From positions 1 to 9,433 of the forward strand of contig JAFGFR010000300.1 in the NCBI GenBank assembly GCA_016930955.1: a stretch of 9,433 bases of DNA, written 5' to 3'. Below, in pieces: positions 1-7,129 of the stretch. The first letter of the stretch is position 1; each line of letters begins with the position of its first letter. Origin of the DNA: Victivallales bacterium (GTDB lineage Bacteria; Verrucomicrobiota; Lentisphaeria; Victivallales; JAADHT01). A program made the translations under genes and the position numbers. The notes beneath the pieces were generated by a model. It did no database searches and was not told where the DNA came from. It saw only the letters and a list, made by a program, of their open reading frames with translations.

Positions 1-1
1 G

Positions 2-1282
2 AATTATTATCCCATAGAGACTGGAACCATGCACGACATGCTCGAGTCCATGGATATCGATGTCTCAGAAGGTGACGATCTGACCGACGAGGATATCGCG
101 AGCCTCGAAAGCGCCGCCGCATCCACTCCGATCGTGAGGTTCGTGGATGTCGTCATGTACCAGGCCATCAAAGCCGCGGCAAGCGACATACACTTCGAGC
201 CATTCGAGAAGGAATTCAAAATCCGCTATCGGGTGGATGGAGCACTATATGAGATGTCCCCGCCTCCTAGAAACCTGGCAGCCCCGGTCATAAGCCGAGT
301 CAAAATCATGAGCGGGCTGAACATCTCGGAAAGAAGACGCCCCCAGGACGGCAGGATAAGTCTGAAAATCGCAGGAAGACCTGTTGACCTCAGGGTCTCA
401 TGTTTGCCGACATCCTTCGGGGAGTCCGTCGTCCTGCGTGTGCTCGACCGCTCTGTCGTCAACCTCGACCTCGAGGCCCTCGGCATGGGGCAGGACATCC
501 TCGCCAACATCCGCGACATCATCAAGCTGCCAAACGGCATCTTTGTCGTCACCGGGCCAACTGGATCAGGCAAAACCACCACTCTATACTCCTGTCTGAA
601 GGAGGTAAATAACATCGAGGACAAGATACTGACCGCCGAAGACCCCGTCGAGTACAACCTCGAGGGCATTATCCAATTGCCCATCAATGAGAGTATCGGG
701 ATGACATTCCACAGGGCACTCAGGGCATTCCTCCGGCAAGACCCCGACAGGATAATGCTCGGGGAGATCAGGGATATCGAGACCGCACAGATGGCCATCC
801 AGGCATCGCTCACAGGACACTTCGTCTTCAGCACCCTGCACACCAACGACGCTCCGGGCACAGTGACCAGACTCATAGATATGGGCGTGGAGCCGTTCCT
901 GATCAACTCATCTCTCCTCGGAGTCCTCGGACAACGCCTCATAAGGAAGGTCTGCTCTTCCTGCAAGACTCCTTTCGACCCCACGGATGACGACCTCGCC
1001 CAGCTCGACATCACCAGGGAGGATGTCGGCGACAGGAAGTTCTACTACGGCAAGGGTTGCCAGAACTGCAACCAGAGCGGATACAAGGGTCGAAAAGCCC
1101 TCGTGGAGCTTATGCTCGTGAACAACGAGATAAGAACCCTCATCACCAAAAAGGCTCCCACCCTTGTGCTCAGAACGAAGGCGCGCGAGCTCGGGATGAA
1201 AACGATGAGGGAAGACGGTATCGCCGCTATTCTGAACGGGGAGACCACCATGGAGGAGGTCCTGAAATACACTGTCAAGTAG
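2..1282 (+). CDS. pilB: Type IV pilus assembly ATPase PilB / GspE family, 5'-truncated by window
   Basis: Secretion-superfamily hexameric ATPase that powers extension of a type IV pilus (or type II secretion pseudopilus) from the cytoplasmic face of the inner membrane. The frame is open to the first bases of the window, and the family usually runs near 550-600 residues with an N-terminal MshEN-type domain. The gene therefore starts upstream, and the ATG at 29 is only an internal Met. Counting from that Met: Walker A GPTGSGKT at 176-183, Asp-box ending AEDPVEY near 203-209, Walker B-like RIMLGEIRD at 241-249, His-box GHFVFSTLHTND at 263-274. A zinc-binding tetracysteine (CSSC at 309-312, CQNC at 344-347) separates PilB/GspE from PilT. 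The stop lies 282 bp before pilT, followed by pilC, which is the classic motor arrangement. GspE of a type II system is the main alternative; pilT next door favours PilB. Confidence 0.93.
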   Translation, partial: NYYPIETGTMHDMLESMDIDVSEGDDLTDEDIASLESAAASTPIVRFVDVVMYQAIKAAASDIHFEPFEKEFKIRYRVDGALYEMSPPPRNLAAPVISRVKIMSGLNISERRRPQDGRISLKIAGRPVDLRVSCLPTSFGESVVLRVLDRSVVNLDLEALGMGQDILANIRDIIKLPNGIFVVTGPTGSGKTTTLYSCLKEVNNIEDKILTAEDPVEYNLEGIIQLPINESIGMTFHRALRAFLRQDPDRIMLGEIRDIETAQMAIQASLTGHFVFSTLHTNDAPGTVTRLIDMGVEPFLINSSLLGVLGQRLIRKVCSSCKTPFDPTDDDLAQLDITREDVGDRKFYYGKGCQNCNQSGYKGRKALVELMLVNNEIRTLITKKAPTLVLRTKARELGMKTMREDGIAAILNGETTMEEVLKYTVK

Positions 1283-1564
1283 TCCAATGAAACAAGTCAT
1301 GTCGAAGGAGCCGATTTCAAATACTACCCGTGGCCGCCCGCAGACAGGCGAGGCCATGCCGATGCGGAAGTGGGCATGCTTGCCTAGTCTGTCCCGGCTG
1401 CAGCGGCGTGGTTTTCACGCCAAAAAAGCGTGCCGCCCATTAATTTGGGGTGGAGGCACGACATGCGCCACGTGCGCACCGTCTGCCACACCTGCGCTCA
1501 CAACACAGTTCCCACGGAGTCTTGCAATTGGCTTGAAGAATAAAATTAACAACGGAGTGGTTAA
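1283..1564 (+). other. pilB-pilT gap with a cysteine-rich, frame-switching reading (possible broken zinc-ribbon gene)
   Basis: No intact gene is convincing here. Frame 1 at 1357-1440 reads CRCGSGHACLVCPGCSG followed by VVFTPKKRAAH, then a stop at 1441-1443. That is zinc-ribbon-like, with CxxC spacing and an FTPKK tail. Frame 2 from about 1427 reads on through a second CHTC pair (1484-1495) to TAA at 1541-1543, 21 bp before pilT. A one-base shift at the six-A run (1422-1427) would join the two. Upstream, no frame supplies a start without another shift: frame 3 opens with ATG at 1287, and frame 2 runs straight on from the pilB stop to TAG at 1385. A 93-codon open frame (1287-1568) exists but misses the cysteine pattern and overlaps pilT. 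I infer a relic, or sequence errors in a small gene. A 6-bp hairpin (1405-1421, loop GTTTT) has no T tract. Confidence 0.3.
1554..1557 (+). promoter_or_regulatory. Ribosome binding site for pilT
   Basis: GGAG lies 7 bases before the ATG at 1565. It supports that start over the in-frame ATG four codons later. Confidence 0.6.
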
Positions 1565-2635
1565 ATGAGCGTTGAAATGAGTGATCTTCTGAATCTCGTC
1601 GTGGAAGAGGGTGCGAGCGACCTGCACATAGAGGTCGGATCCCCCCCGTGTCTCAGGCTTAGCGGTTCCCTGGCTCCCCTTGACTCTCCGCCGCTCACGC
1701 CGGAAGACACCGAACGGATGGTTCGGTCAATAGCATCAGACTCGCATCAACAGGAAATCAGGGAGAACGGCGGCTGCGACTTCGGATTCTCATTCGAGGA
1801 CAAGTCCAGGTTTAGAGTAAGCTGCTTCAAGCAGAAGGGATACAATGGAATGGTGCTGCGCCAGATACCCAATACTCTCCTGACCCTCGAGCAGATCGGA
1901 CTGCCGCCTTCACTCAAGGACATCCTTTTCCGCCCAAGAGGCCTCGTCCTTGTCACAGGTCCCACGGGCAGCGGGAAAAGCACAACACTCGCATCCATGG
2001 TCAATATCATCAACGAGGAGCGCGACGTGCATATCATCACTGTCGAAGACCCAGTGGAGTTCTATCACGACCACAAGAAATCCCTTGTGATCCAAAGGGA
2101 GGTAGGCACAGATGTCGGCTCTTTCGAAGAGGCTCTCAAGAGAGCTCTACGGCAGGATCCTGATGTAATACTCGTGGGTGAGATGCGAGACCTCGAGACC
2201 ATGGAGGCCGCAGTCACCGCCGCGGAAACCGGGCATCTTGTTTTCGCCACGCTTCACACGACCGGTGCGGCCAGGACCGTTGACCGTATCGTGGATGCCT
2301 TCCCTACAAACCAACAGGCACAGATCAGGACTCAGCTCGCATCATCTTTGCTGGCTGTTATTTCTCAGGTACTCCTCCCGAGGATTGACAAACCCGGCAG
2401 GGTCGCGGCATTCGAGGTCATGATCAGCACACCCTCGATCCAGGCTCTCATAAGGGACAACAAGACCTTCAGGATAACCTCGGACATCCAGACCGGGACA
2501 AAATACGGCATGAATACACTCGATGCCCACCTTCTGGAGCTCTACCAGGCCAACATAATCTCCTATGGCGAGATGATAACAAAGGCCCAGGACCCGCAGG
2601 GCATCCTGCAGAAAATGGGAGATAATAAAAAATAG
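1565..2635 (+). CDS. pilT: Type IV pilus retraction ATPase PilT
   Basis: Hexameric ATPase that depolymerises type IV pili and so drives twitching motility, DNA uptake or surface attachment. It is 356 residues long, normal for PilT. The N-terminal PAS-like domain begins LLNLVVEEGASDLHIEVGSPP, whose ASDLH segment is typical. The core has Walker A GPTGSGKST at 132-140, an Asp-box ending TVEDPVEF at 159-166, Walker B VILVGEMRD at 201-209 and His-box GHLVFATLHT at 223-232. The C-terminal segment SIQALIRDNK (291-300) matches the position of the AIRNLIRE motif needed for retraction in studied PilT proteins. There is no tetracysteine zinc site, which distinguishes it from PilB upstream. The start has a GGAG site. 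It lies between pilB and pilC on the same strand. PilU is the alternative paralogue and cannot be excluded without a tree. Confidence 0.95.
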   Translation: MSVEMSDLLNLVVEEGASDLHIEVGSPPCLRLSGSLAPLDSPPLTPEDTERMVRSIASDSHQQEIRENGGCDFGFSFEDKSRFRVSCFKQKGYNGMVLRQIPNTLLTLEQIGLPPSLKDILFRPRGLVLVTGPTGSGKSTTLASMVNIINEERDVHIITVEDPVEFYHDHKKSLVIQREVGTDVGSFEEALKRALRQDPDVILVGEMRDLETMEAAVTAAETGHLVFATLHTTGAARTVDRIVDAFPTNQQAQIRTQLASSLLAVISQVLLPRIDKPGRVAAFEVMISTPSIQALIRDNKTFRITSDIQTGTKYGMNTLDAHLLELYQANIISYGEMITKAQDPQGILQKMGDNKK

Positions 2636-2727
2636 CAATAACCGTTGGATTTTTTCTGGAATGATGCTATGTTGACTTACGGAACCAGGTTTTTAAGGAA
2701 AGATTCATTTAGCTTGAGGTAGAGATT

Positions 2728-4017
2728 ATGCCGATTTTTCAATACACAGCGATGGACTCCGGCGGCAAAGAGAAAAAAGGCCGGATGGAAGCCGATAACG
2801 AGCAGGCTGTCGGCTCGGCTCTGAAAGAACAGGGAATGTTCCCGACCTCCATCAAAGAGGCAAAGACTGCCGGCACCGCTAAAAAAAGCACTGCCCATGC
2901 CGGCGGAGGAGGGGGCAAAAAAGGCGGATCCATGTTCGCCAGGCTGAGCAACATCCAGATCGGATCACCCGTTATCAAGCCGAAAGATCTCTCAGTCATG
3001 ACCAGACAGCTCGCCATCCTCCTCGATGCGGGCCTGCCTCTCCTCAGATCGCTTAAGACCCTCTGCGACCAGTCTAAGAACCCGGCCATCAAGCGGGTAC
3101 TTGATGACACCGCCACCGCCGTCGAGGGCGGCTCGACCTTCTCCGAGGCTCTCACAAAAAACCCAAAGTCTTTCGACAAGCTTTACCTGAACATGGTCCG
3201 TGCGGGGGAGGCTGCCGGCGCGCTGGAGCTCATCCTCGACCGCCTCGCCACATTCATGGAAAAGGCCATCAGGATGGCCGGCAAGATCAAGTCCGCGATG
3301 GTATACCCTGTCATGGTCCTCATAATGGCGATGGGGATCACCTCCGGCCTGCTAATCTTCATAGTCCCGAAATTCAAGAAAATATTCGAGGAGATGCTCG
3401 GTGGAGAACCACTCCCCGCACTCACAGAGTTCGTGATGAGCGCCAGCGATATCGTCATGAATAACGCGGTGACAACCATCATCGTTTTGGCCTGCGTTTT
3501 TGTTGTATTCAAGCTCTCGATCAAGACACATAAGGGCAGATGGGCTCTAGACTGGGTGAAATACAACGCTCCGCTTCTCGGGCCGCTCATCTCCAAATCT
3601 GCCATCGCACGATTCTCAAGGACTCTCGGGACACTCATGGGCTCCGGCGTGCCGGTACTCCAGGCCCTTCAAATCGTCAGGGACACATCAGGAAACGAAG
3701 TGGTCTCGACAGCGATACAGGTCGTGCATGACGCTGTTAAGGAAGGTGAGTCCATGGCGGGTCCTCTCGACTCCACAAAGGTCTTCCCCGCCATGGTCAT
3801 CAGCATGATCGAGGTCGGTGAGGAAACCGGCAAACTCCCCGAAATGATGGAGAAAATCGCAAACACCTACGACGAGGAGGTTGACCAGGCCGTGGAAGCA
3901 CTGACAGCCATGATCGAGCCTTTGATGATCATGTTCCTCGCCGTGGTCATCGGCACAATCGTCATAGCGATGTTCCTGCCTTTGATTTCAATCATCCAGA
4001 AGCTCGGCGGCGGATAA
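2728..4017 (+). CDS. pilC: Type IV pilus inner-membrane platform protein PilC (GspF family)
   Basis: Polytopic membrane protein that forms the platform on which PilB and PilT act. It is 429 residues, slightly longer than the usual ~400-410. The N-terminal stub MPIFQYTAMDSGGKEKKG is a hallmark. The two T2SSF domains occupy about 85-210 and 288-412. Repeated motifs include RQLAILLDAGLPLL (93-106) with its second-domain counterpart SRTLGTLMGSGVPVL (297-311), and MVRAGEAAGAL (156-166) matched by MIEVGEETGKL (360-370). Membrane segments are likely near 192-214, 246-264 and 395-420. An unusual Ala/Gly/Lys-rich linker (about 47-68, including five glycines in a row) lies between the stub and the first domain. 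GAGG at 2716-2719, 8 bases before the ATG, sets the start. The 92-bp gap after pilT (2636-2727) shows no clear terminator or promoter, so co-transcription is likely. GspF is the alternative name if the system is secretory. Confidence 0.94.
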   Translation: MPIFQYTAMDSGGKEKKGRMEADNEQAVGSALKEQGMFPTSIKEAKTAGTAKKSTAHAGGGGGKKGGSMFARLSNIQIGSPVIKPKDLSVMTRQLAILLDAGLPLLRSLKTLCDQSKNPAIKRVLDDTATAVEGGSTFSEALTKNPKSFDKLYLNMVRAGEAAGALELILDRLATFMEKAIRMAGKIKSAMVYPVMVLIMAMGITSGLLIFIVPKFKKIFEEMLGGEPLPALTEFVMSASDIVMNNAVTTIIVLACVFVVFKLSIKTHKGRWALDWVKYNAPLLGPLISKSAIARFSRTLGTLMGSGVPVLQALQIVRDTSGNEVVSTAIQVVHDAVKEGESMAGPLDSTKVFPAMVISMIEVGEETGKLPEMMEKIANTYDEEVDQAVEALTAMIEPLMIMFLAVVIGTIVIAMFLPLISIIQKLGGG

Positions 4018-4091
4018 TACTGCCACTTTGATCCCACGTGCGTGGGTCGCTCAGAATTCAAAACCCATTTTCGCTCAAGATGCTAAATCGC

Positions 4092-4095
4092 GAGG
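4092..4095 (+). promoter_or_regulatory. Ribosome binding site deciding the manC start
   Basis: GAGG followed by TAGCGCT and ATG at 4103 closely repeats the GAGGTAG arrangement before pilC. The frame is open upstream to an ATG at 4028, but that start has no ribosome site and adds 25 residues unlike the family N-terminus. Confidence 0.6.
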
Positions 4096-4102
4096 TAGCG
4101 CT

Positions 4103-5197
4103 ATGACTCCAAACGACACTTATGCCGTCATAATGGCGGGCGGCAAGGGCGAGCGGTTCTGGCCACTCAGCAGAGCCTCGAGACCAAAACAGCTGCTGCC
4201 GATCCTGGGCAGCCTGACCATGATCGAGGAAACAATCTCCAGACTCGGACCGACAGTCTCCCCGCAAAACACATTGGTCATCACCAACAACTCCTACGTC
4301 GGACATATTGGAGATATCCTCGATACCATCCCGAGGGCTAATATCATCGGCGAGCCCTGCGGAAGGGACACGGCCCCATGCGTGGCCCTTGCCGCTGCCG
4401 CAGTCTCGGCCAGGAACGACAACCCCGATGCCGTTATGATCATCCTCCCGGCAGACCATGTAATCAGAGACAAAGAGGCCTTCCAAACCGTCCTCTCGGA
4501 CTGCGCCGCCGCCGCAGAAAAGGGGCATCTCGTCACCATTGGGATCAACCCCAGATGCCCCAGTACCGCGTACGGCTACATCAAGTGCTCTTCACCGATC
4601 AGCATGGGCACGCAAACACGCTTCCTCAAAGGGGAAAGCTTCATAGAGAAACCAGACATTGACACAGCAAAAGAGCTCATCCGTGACCCCTCCTTCAAAT
4701 GGAACAGCGGAATGTTCGCATGGTCCGTGTCAACCATCACCGAAAAACTCAACAAACATGCTCCAGAAATTGCAGAGAAAATACCAGCGATGATAAACGC
4801 CGCTCGCAGTGGCAAGCTGGAGAATACATTGCAATCCATCTATCCGGAGTTGCCCAAAGTGTCCATTGATTATGCACTGATGGAGAAGTCCGACGACATC
4901 TTGGTCGCCGAATGCTCATTCGACTGGGACGACATCGGCAACTGGACCGCGCTTAGAAACCAAATATCTCCAGACAAGAGCAACAACGTCGTCAAAGGCC
5001 TCCACATCGGAGTCGGCACTTCCAACTCCATCATATATGGCGATGGATCACACCTCATCGCCACCATAGATGTGGACGACCTGATCGTAGTCCAAACCAA
5101 GGATGCCACTCTCGTGTGCAAATCGGCCTCCTCTCAGAAAATCAAGGATATCCTCCAGATGGCGTCGGCAAACAGCGAATTAAAAAGGTTCATCTGA
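4103..5197 (+). CDS. manC: Mannose-1-phosphate guanylyltransferase
   Basis: Cytoplasmic nucleotidyltransferase that makes GDP-mannose from mannose-1-phosphate and GTP, a donor for surface glycans and deoxysugars. The protein is 364 residues, the single-domain size; it lacks the C-terminal phosphomannose isomerase found in bifunctional enzymes. The signature MAGGKGERFWPLSR (11-24) followed by RPKQLLPI (27-34) is the GTP-binding and catalytic loop. GEPCGRDTAPC and ILPADHVI follow, then FIEKPD at 180-185, WNSGMF at 200-205 and DWDDIGNW at 274-281, in family order. The start at 4103 is chosen for its GAGG site and because the family N-terminus lies just before the MAGG loop. It begins 85 bp after pilC, and its stop TGA shares one base with the ruvX ATG, so the two are probably translated together. 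The exact sugar nucleotide is inferred from the family; no glycosyltransferase cluster is visible. Confidence 0.9.
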   Translation: MTPNDTYAVIMAGGKGERFWPLSRASRPKQLLPILGSLTMIEETISRLGPTVSPQNTLVITNNSYVGHIGDILDTIPRANIIGEPCGRDTAPCVALAAAAVSARNDNPDAVMIILPADHVIRDKEAFQTVLSDCAAAAEKGHLVTIGINPRCPSTAYGYIKCSSPISMGTQTRFLKGESFIEKPDIDTAKELIRDPSFKWNSGMFAWSVSTITEKLNKHAPEIAEKIPAMINAARSGKLENTLQSIYPELPKVSIDYALMEKSDDILVAECSFDWDDIGNWTALRNQISPDKSNNVVKGLHIGVGTSNSIIYGDGSHLIATIDVDDLIVVQTKDATLVCKSASSQKIKDILQMASANSELKRFI

Positions 5198-5622
5198 TGA
5201 GAACCATGGCACTCGACTACGGCACCGTCCGCATAGGAGTCGCAATCAGCGACCCTCTAGGGATCATCGCTCAGCCCAAGGGCTATATTGAAGCCTCTCC
5301 TGTCAAATCCTGTTTGGGAACTATCGCGGAACTGTGCGCCAACTACGGCATCCAGAGGATAGTCCTCGGACTGCCGCTGCATATGAAAGGGCATGAGGGC
5401 AAAAGCGCACAAGGCGCAAGATGTCTCGGAACCAAAATAGAGTCAAAACTCAACATCGCCGTGACATATATTGACGAGAGACTTTCCACTGTCACGGCAC
5501 ATAAAATCCTCGATGAGACCAAAGTCAGACAATCGAAGAAAAAATCCAAGATCGACTCAGTCGCGGCCGCAGTCATACTTCAAACCTACCTGGACAGGGA
5601 GTCAGGAGATGTTATGCCATGA
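5197..5622 (+). CDS. ruvX: Putative Holliday junction resolvase / pre-16S rRNA nuclease RuvX (YqgF)
   Basis: RNase H-fold nuclease of the YqgF family, linked in E. coli to maturation of the 16S rRNA 5' end and also annotated as a Holliday junction resolvase homologue. It is 141 residues, the normal family size. Motifs are LDYGTVRIGVAISDP at 6-20 with metal ligand Asp7, IVLGLPLHMKG at 55-65, DERLST at 93-98, and the C-terminal KIDSVAAAVILQTYLD (118-133) with Asp120 as another likely metal ligand. The frame is open 27 codons further up to an ATG at 5116, but that region lies inside manC. The ATG at 5197 fits the family N-terminus and overlaps the manC stop by one base. It also overlaps coaX by ATGA. 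The four-base overlap suggests coupled translation. Which nuclease role applies here cannot be read from sequence. Confidence 0.92.
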   Translation: MRTMALDYGTVRIGVAISDPLGIIAQPKGYIEASPVKSCLGTIAELCANYGIQRIVLGLPLHMKGHEGKSAQGARCLGTKIESKLNIAVTYIDERLSTVTAHKILDETKVRQSKKKSKIDSVAAAVILQTYLDRESGDVMP

Positions 5623-6383
5623 AAATCTTCGTCCTTAATATCGGAAACACGAACACCCAATTCGCAACATTCCACAACGGGAAGTTCGACCAGGTCAATG
5701 ACTGCCCGACAAACCAGATCGGGACGCATATTTTACCCCACGACAAATCCATCCATGTCGCCATCGTCTCGGTGGTGCCGGAAAAATCACAGATGTTCGA
5801 CGACCCCGGCATCTTCCACCTCTCCCCCGCGGTCAAGACAAAACTCGACACATCCCTCATCGACCTTTCCTCAATCGGCATGGACAGACTCGCCAACGCG
5901 ATCGCACTTGCGAATTTCGCAAAACTCCCGGCCATCTGCATTGACTGCGGCACTGCAATAACTTTCGAGGTCGTTGACTCGAAGAACATTTTCCGAGGCG
6001 GTGCGATCATGCCCGGACGAATGCTGTTGAGAAAAGCCCTCAACCTGTACACAGCCAAACTTCCCCTTGTCGAGTGTTTCGGGGGCAAACGCTCCTTCGC
6101 ACTCGGAGTGAACACGACGGAGGCAATAGTCTCCGGTTGCGACATAGGCATCCTCGGCGCAGCACAAAAACTAATAGAGAAAATGCGCATAGAGCTCGGT
6201 GTCGAGAAATGTCAGGTGATCGCCACTGGCGGCGACAGGGAATTCTTCGCGGACAACCTCCTTGAAGTCAGCTCCGGAGGCGATGACTTCACACTCAGAG
6301 GACTCGTCGCAGCATTCCGTTCCTCCAAACAGACTCAGAACAAAAAACAAACTGAACCCGACGGAGGATCGACCGCCGTCTAG
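5619..6383 (+). CDS. coaX: Type III pantothenate kinase
   Basis: Catalyses ATP-dependent phosphorylation of pantothenate, the first step of coenzyme A synthesis, in the ASKHA-fold CoaX family. The protein is 254 residues, as expected. The N-terminal phosphate loop reads NIGNTNTQF (7-15). The usual motif is DxGNT, so the first acidic residue is Asn7 here. Other motifs are intact: GMDRLANA (87-94), IDCGTAITFEVVD (108-120), RGGAIMPG (126-133), the NTTEAIVSG segment (165-173) and ATGGD (202-206). The last ~20 residues are a polar, probably disordered tail. It starts inside the ruvX stop (ATGA) with AGGAG 10 bases upstream. Its TAG stop is buried in a hairpin. The Baf/BvgA accessory protein is a homologue name for the same fold. 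Function is likely, but the Asn substitution is worth testing. Confidence 0.88.
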   Translation: MKIFVLNIGNTNTQFATFHNGKFDQVNDCPTNQIGTHILPHDKSIHVAIVSVVPEKSQMFDDPGIFHLSPAVKTKLDTSLIDLSSIGMDRLANAIALANFAKLPAICIDCGTAITFEVVDSKNIFRGGAIMPGRMLLRKALNLYTAKLPLVECFGGKRSFALGVNTTEAIVSGCDIGILGAAQKLIEKMRIELGVEKCQVIATGGDREFFADNLLEVSSGGDDFTLRGLVAAFRSSKQTQNKKQTEPDGGSTAV

Positions 6384-6397
6384 CCGACATTCGGCTA
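6381..6397 (+). terminator. Hairpin over the coaX stop codon, weak terminator or translational element
   Basis: TAGCCGA and TCGGCTA form a perfect 7-bp inverted repeat with loop CAT. It begins on the coaX TAG stop and is followed by ACTTTTC, which gives only four Ts. It lies 20 bases before the hisH start. It could be a leaky intrinsic terminator or could shape ribosome loading on hisH. Confidence 0.4.
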
Positions 6398-6406
6398 ACT
6401 TTTCAT

Positions 6407-6410
6407 GGAG
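6407..6410 (+). promoter_or_regulatory. Ribosome binding site deciding a TTG start for hisH
   Basis: GGAG lies 7 bases before TTG at 6418. The nearby ATG at 6405 is in another frame, and the nearest in-frame upstream ATG lies well inside coaX. The site therefore favours the non-ATG start. Confidence 0.55.
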
Positions 6411-6417
6411 TATCTCC

Positions 6418-7050
6418 TTGCTGGCCATTATAGACTACGGAATGGGGAACCTAAGAAGCGTTTCCAAGGCATTTGTCCACATCGGAGCCGACCCGATTGT
6501 AACCAGCGATAGAAAAATTATCGCCAAAGCCGACAAGATCGTCCTCCCGGGAGTCGGGAATTTCGGCGACGGCGCAAGGCAGATCGATCGACTGCAAATC
6601 CGCAAACCCATCATCGAAGCCATCCTCTCAGGAAAAGACTTCCTCGGGATATGCCTAGGAATGCAACTCCTGATGGAATCGAGCGAAGAGGCCCCCGGCG
6701 CAAAAGGACTCGCCGTCTTCAAAGGAATGGTATCCCGGCTGCCATCATCCGAAAACCTGAAAATCCCTCATATCGGCTGGAACTCCATCTCCATCACGAA
6801 CCATCGATCACCTCTCCTCGCCAATGTCCATGATCACAGCTTCTTCTATTTCGTCCATTCCTACTTTGCAGACCCATCAGAACGAGAAGTCGTGTCATCC
6901 GTGTCAAGCCATGGCATAAATTTCCCCGCATCCATATCCTGTAAGAATATCTTCGCCACTCAGTTCCACCCTGAAAAGAGCCAAAATTCCGGCCTGCAGC
7001 TCCTAAAGAATTTCCTCGGCATTACTAACGGCTCAAGAGACAATCTCTGA
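6418..7050 (+). CDS. hisH: Imidazole glycerol phosphate synthase, glutaminase subunit HisH
   Basis: Class I glutamine amidotransferase that releases ammonia from glutamine and channels it to HisF, which forms imidazole glycerol phosphate in histidine synthesis. From the TTG at 6418 the protein is 210 residues, the normal HisH size. The N-terminal AIIDYGMGNLRSV is diagnostic. KIVLPGVGNFG precedes the nucleophile elbow GICLGMQ, with Cys79. IPHIGWN follows, and the C-terminal triad residues are His184 and Glu186 in FHPEKS. The frame is open further up into coaX, but that extension is unlike HisH. The TTG has a GGAG site 7 bases upstream. No hisF, hisA or other his gene follows in the window; the next 300 bp are eroded sequence. 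HisF must therefore be encoded elsewhere, or the locus was broken downstream. Confidence 0.93.
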   Translation: MLAIIDYGMGNLRSVSKAFVHIGADPIVTSDRKIIAKADKIVLPGVGNFGDGARQIDRLQIRKPIIEAILSGKDFLGICLGMQLLMESSEEAPGAKGLAVFKGMVSRLPSSENLKIPHIGWNSISITNHRSPLLANVHDHSFFYFVHSYFADPSEREVVSSVSSHGINFPASISCKNIFATQFHPEKSQNSGLQLLKNFLGITNGSRDNL

Positions 7051-7067
7051 ATTCGAATTTTAGAAAC

Positions 7068-7126
7068 ATGAAACAGATCGGGTACGGGGTGATCGGTGGT
7101 CGCCATGCTGTTTCCCATCCTGAAAC
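7068..7126 (+). pseudogene. Possible N-terminal relic of a Gfo/Idh/MocA-type oxidoreductase
   Basis: From the ATG at 7068 the frame reads MKQIGYGVIGGRHAVSHPE. This resembles the first beta strand and dinucleotide-binding loop of Gfo/Idh/MocA sugar dehydrogenases (YGVIGxG, then a His). After about 19 codons it runs into the TTCACGG repeat and ends at a TAG at 7203-7205, so no domain is completed. There is no clear ribosome site. The match is short and rests on pattern memory, so chance resemblance is possible. Confidence 0.3.
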
Positions 7127-7129
7127 CTG

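Noticed and set aside
226..1014. 262-codon open frame on the - strand inside pilB
   Set aside because: It is an antisense shadow of pilB, rich in Arg/Ser with no family motifs. The + frame carries all the ATPase motifs.
1405..1421. GGCGTG/CACGCC hairpin in the pilB-pilT gap as a terminator
   Set aside because: It is followed by A-rich, not T-rich, sequence on the + strand, and by no T tract on the - strand.
1287..1568. 93-codon + frame between pilB and pilT
   Set aside because: It overlaps the pilT start and lacks the cysteine spacing seen in the other two frames. Kept only as part of the gap description.
2672..2700. TTGACT as a -35 box for pilC
   Set aside because: At 17 bases downstream the hexamer is AAGGAA, and neighbouring spacings are no better. 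No credible -10 box.
4033..4046. CCCAC/GTGGG hairpin after pilC as a terminator
   Set aside because: Only a 5-bp stem with a 4-base loop and no T tract after it.
4028..4102. N-terminal extension of the guanylyltransferase from the ATG at 4028
   Set aside because: There is no ribosome site, and the 25 extra residues are unlike the family. The ATG at 4103 has GAGG 7 bases upstream.
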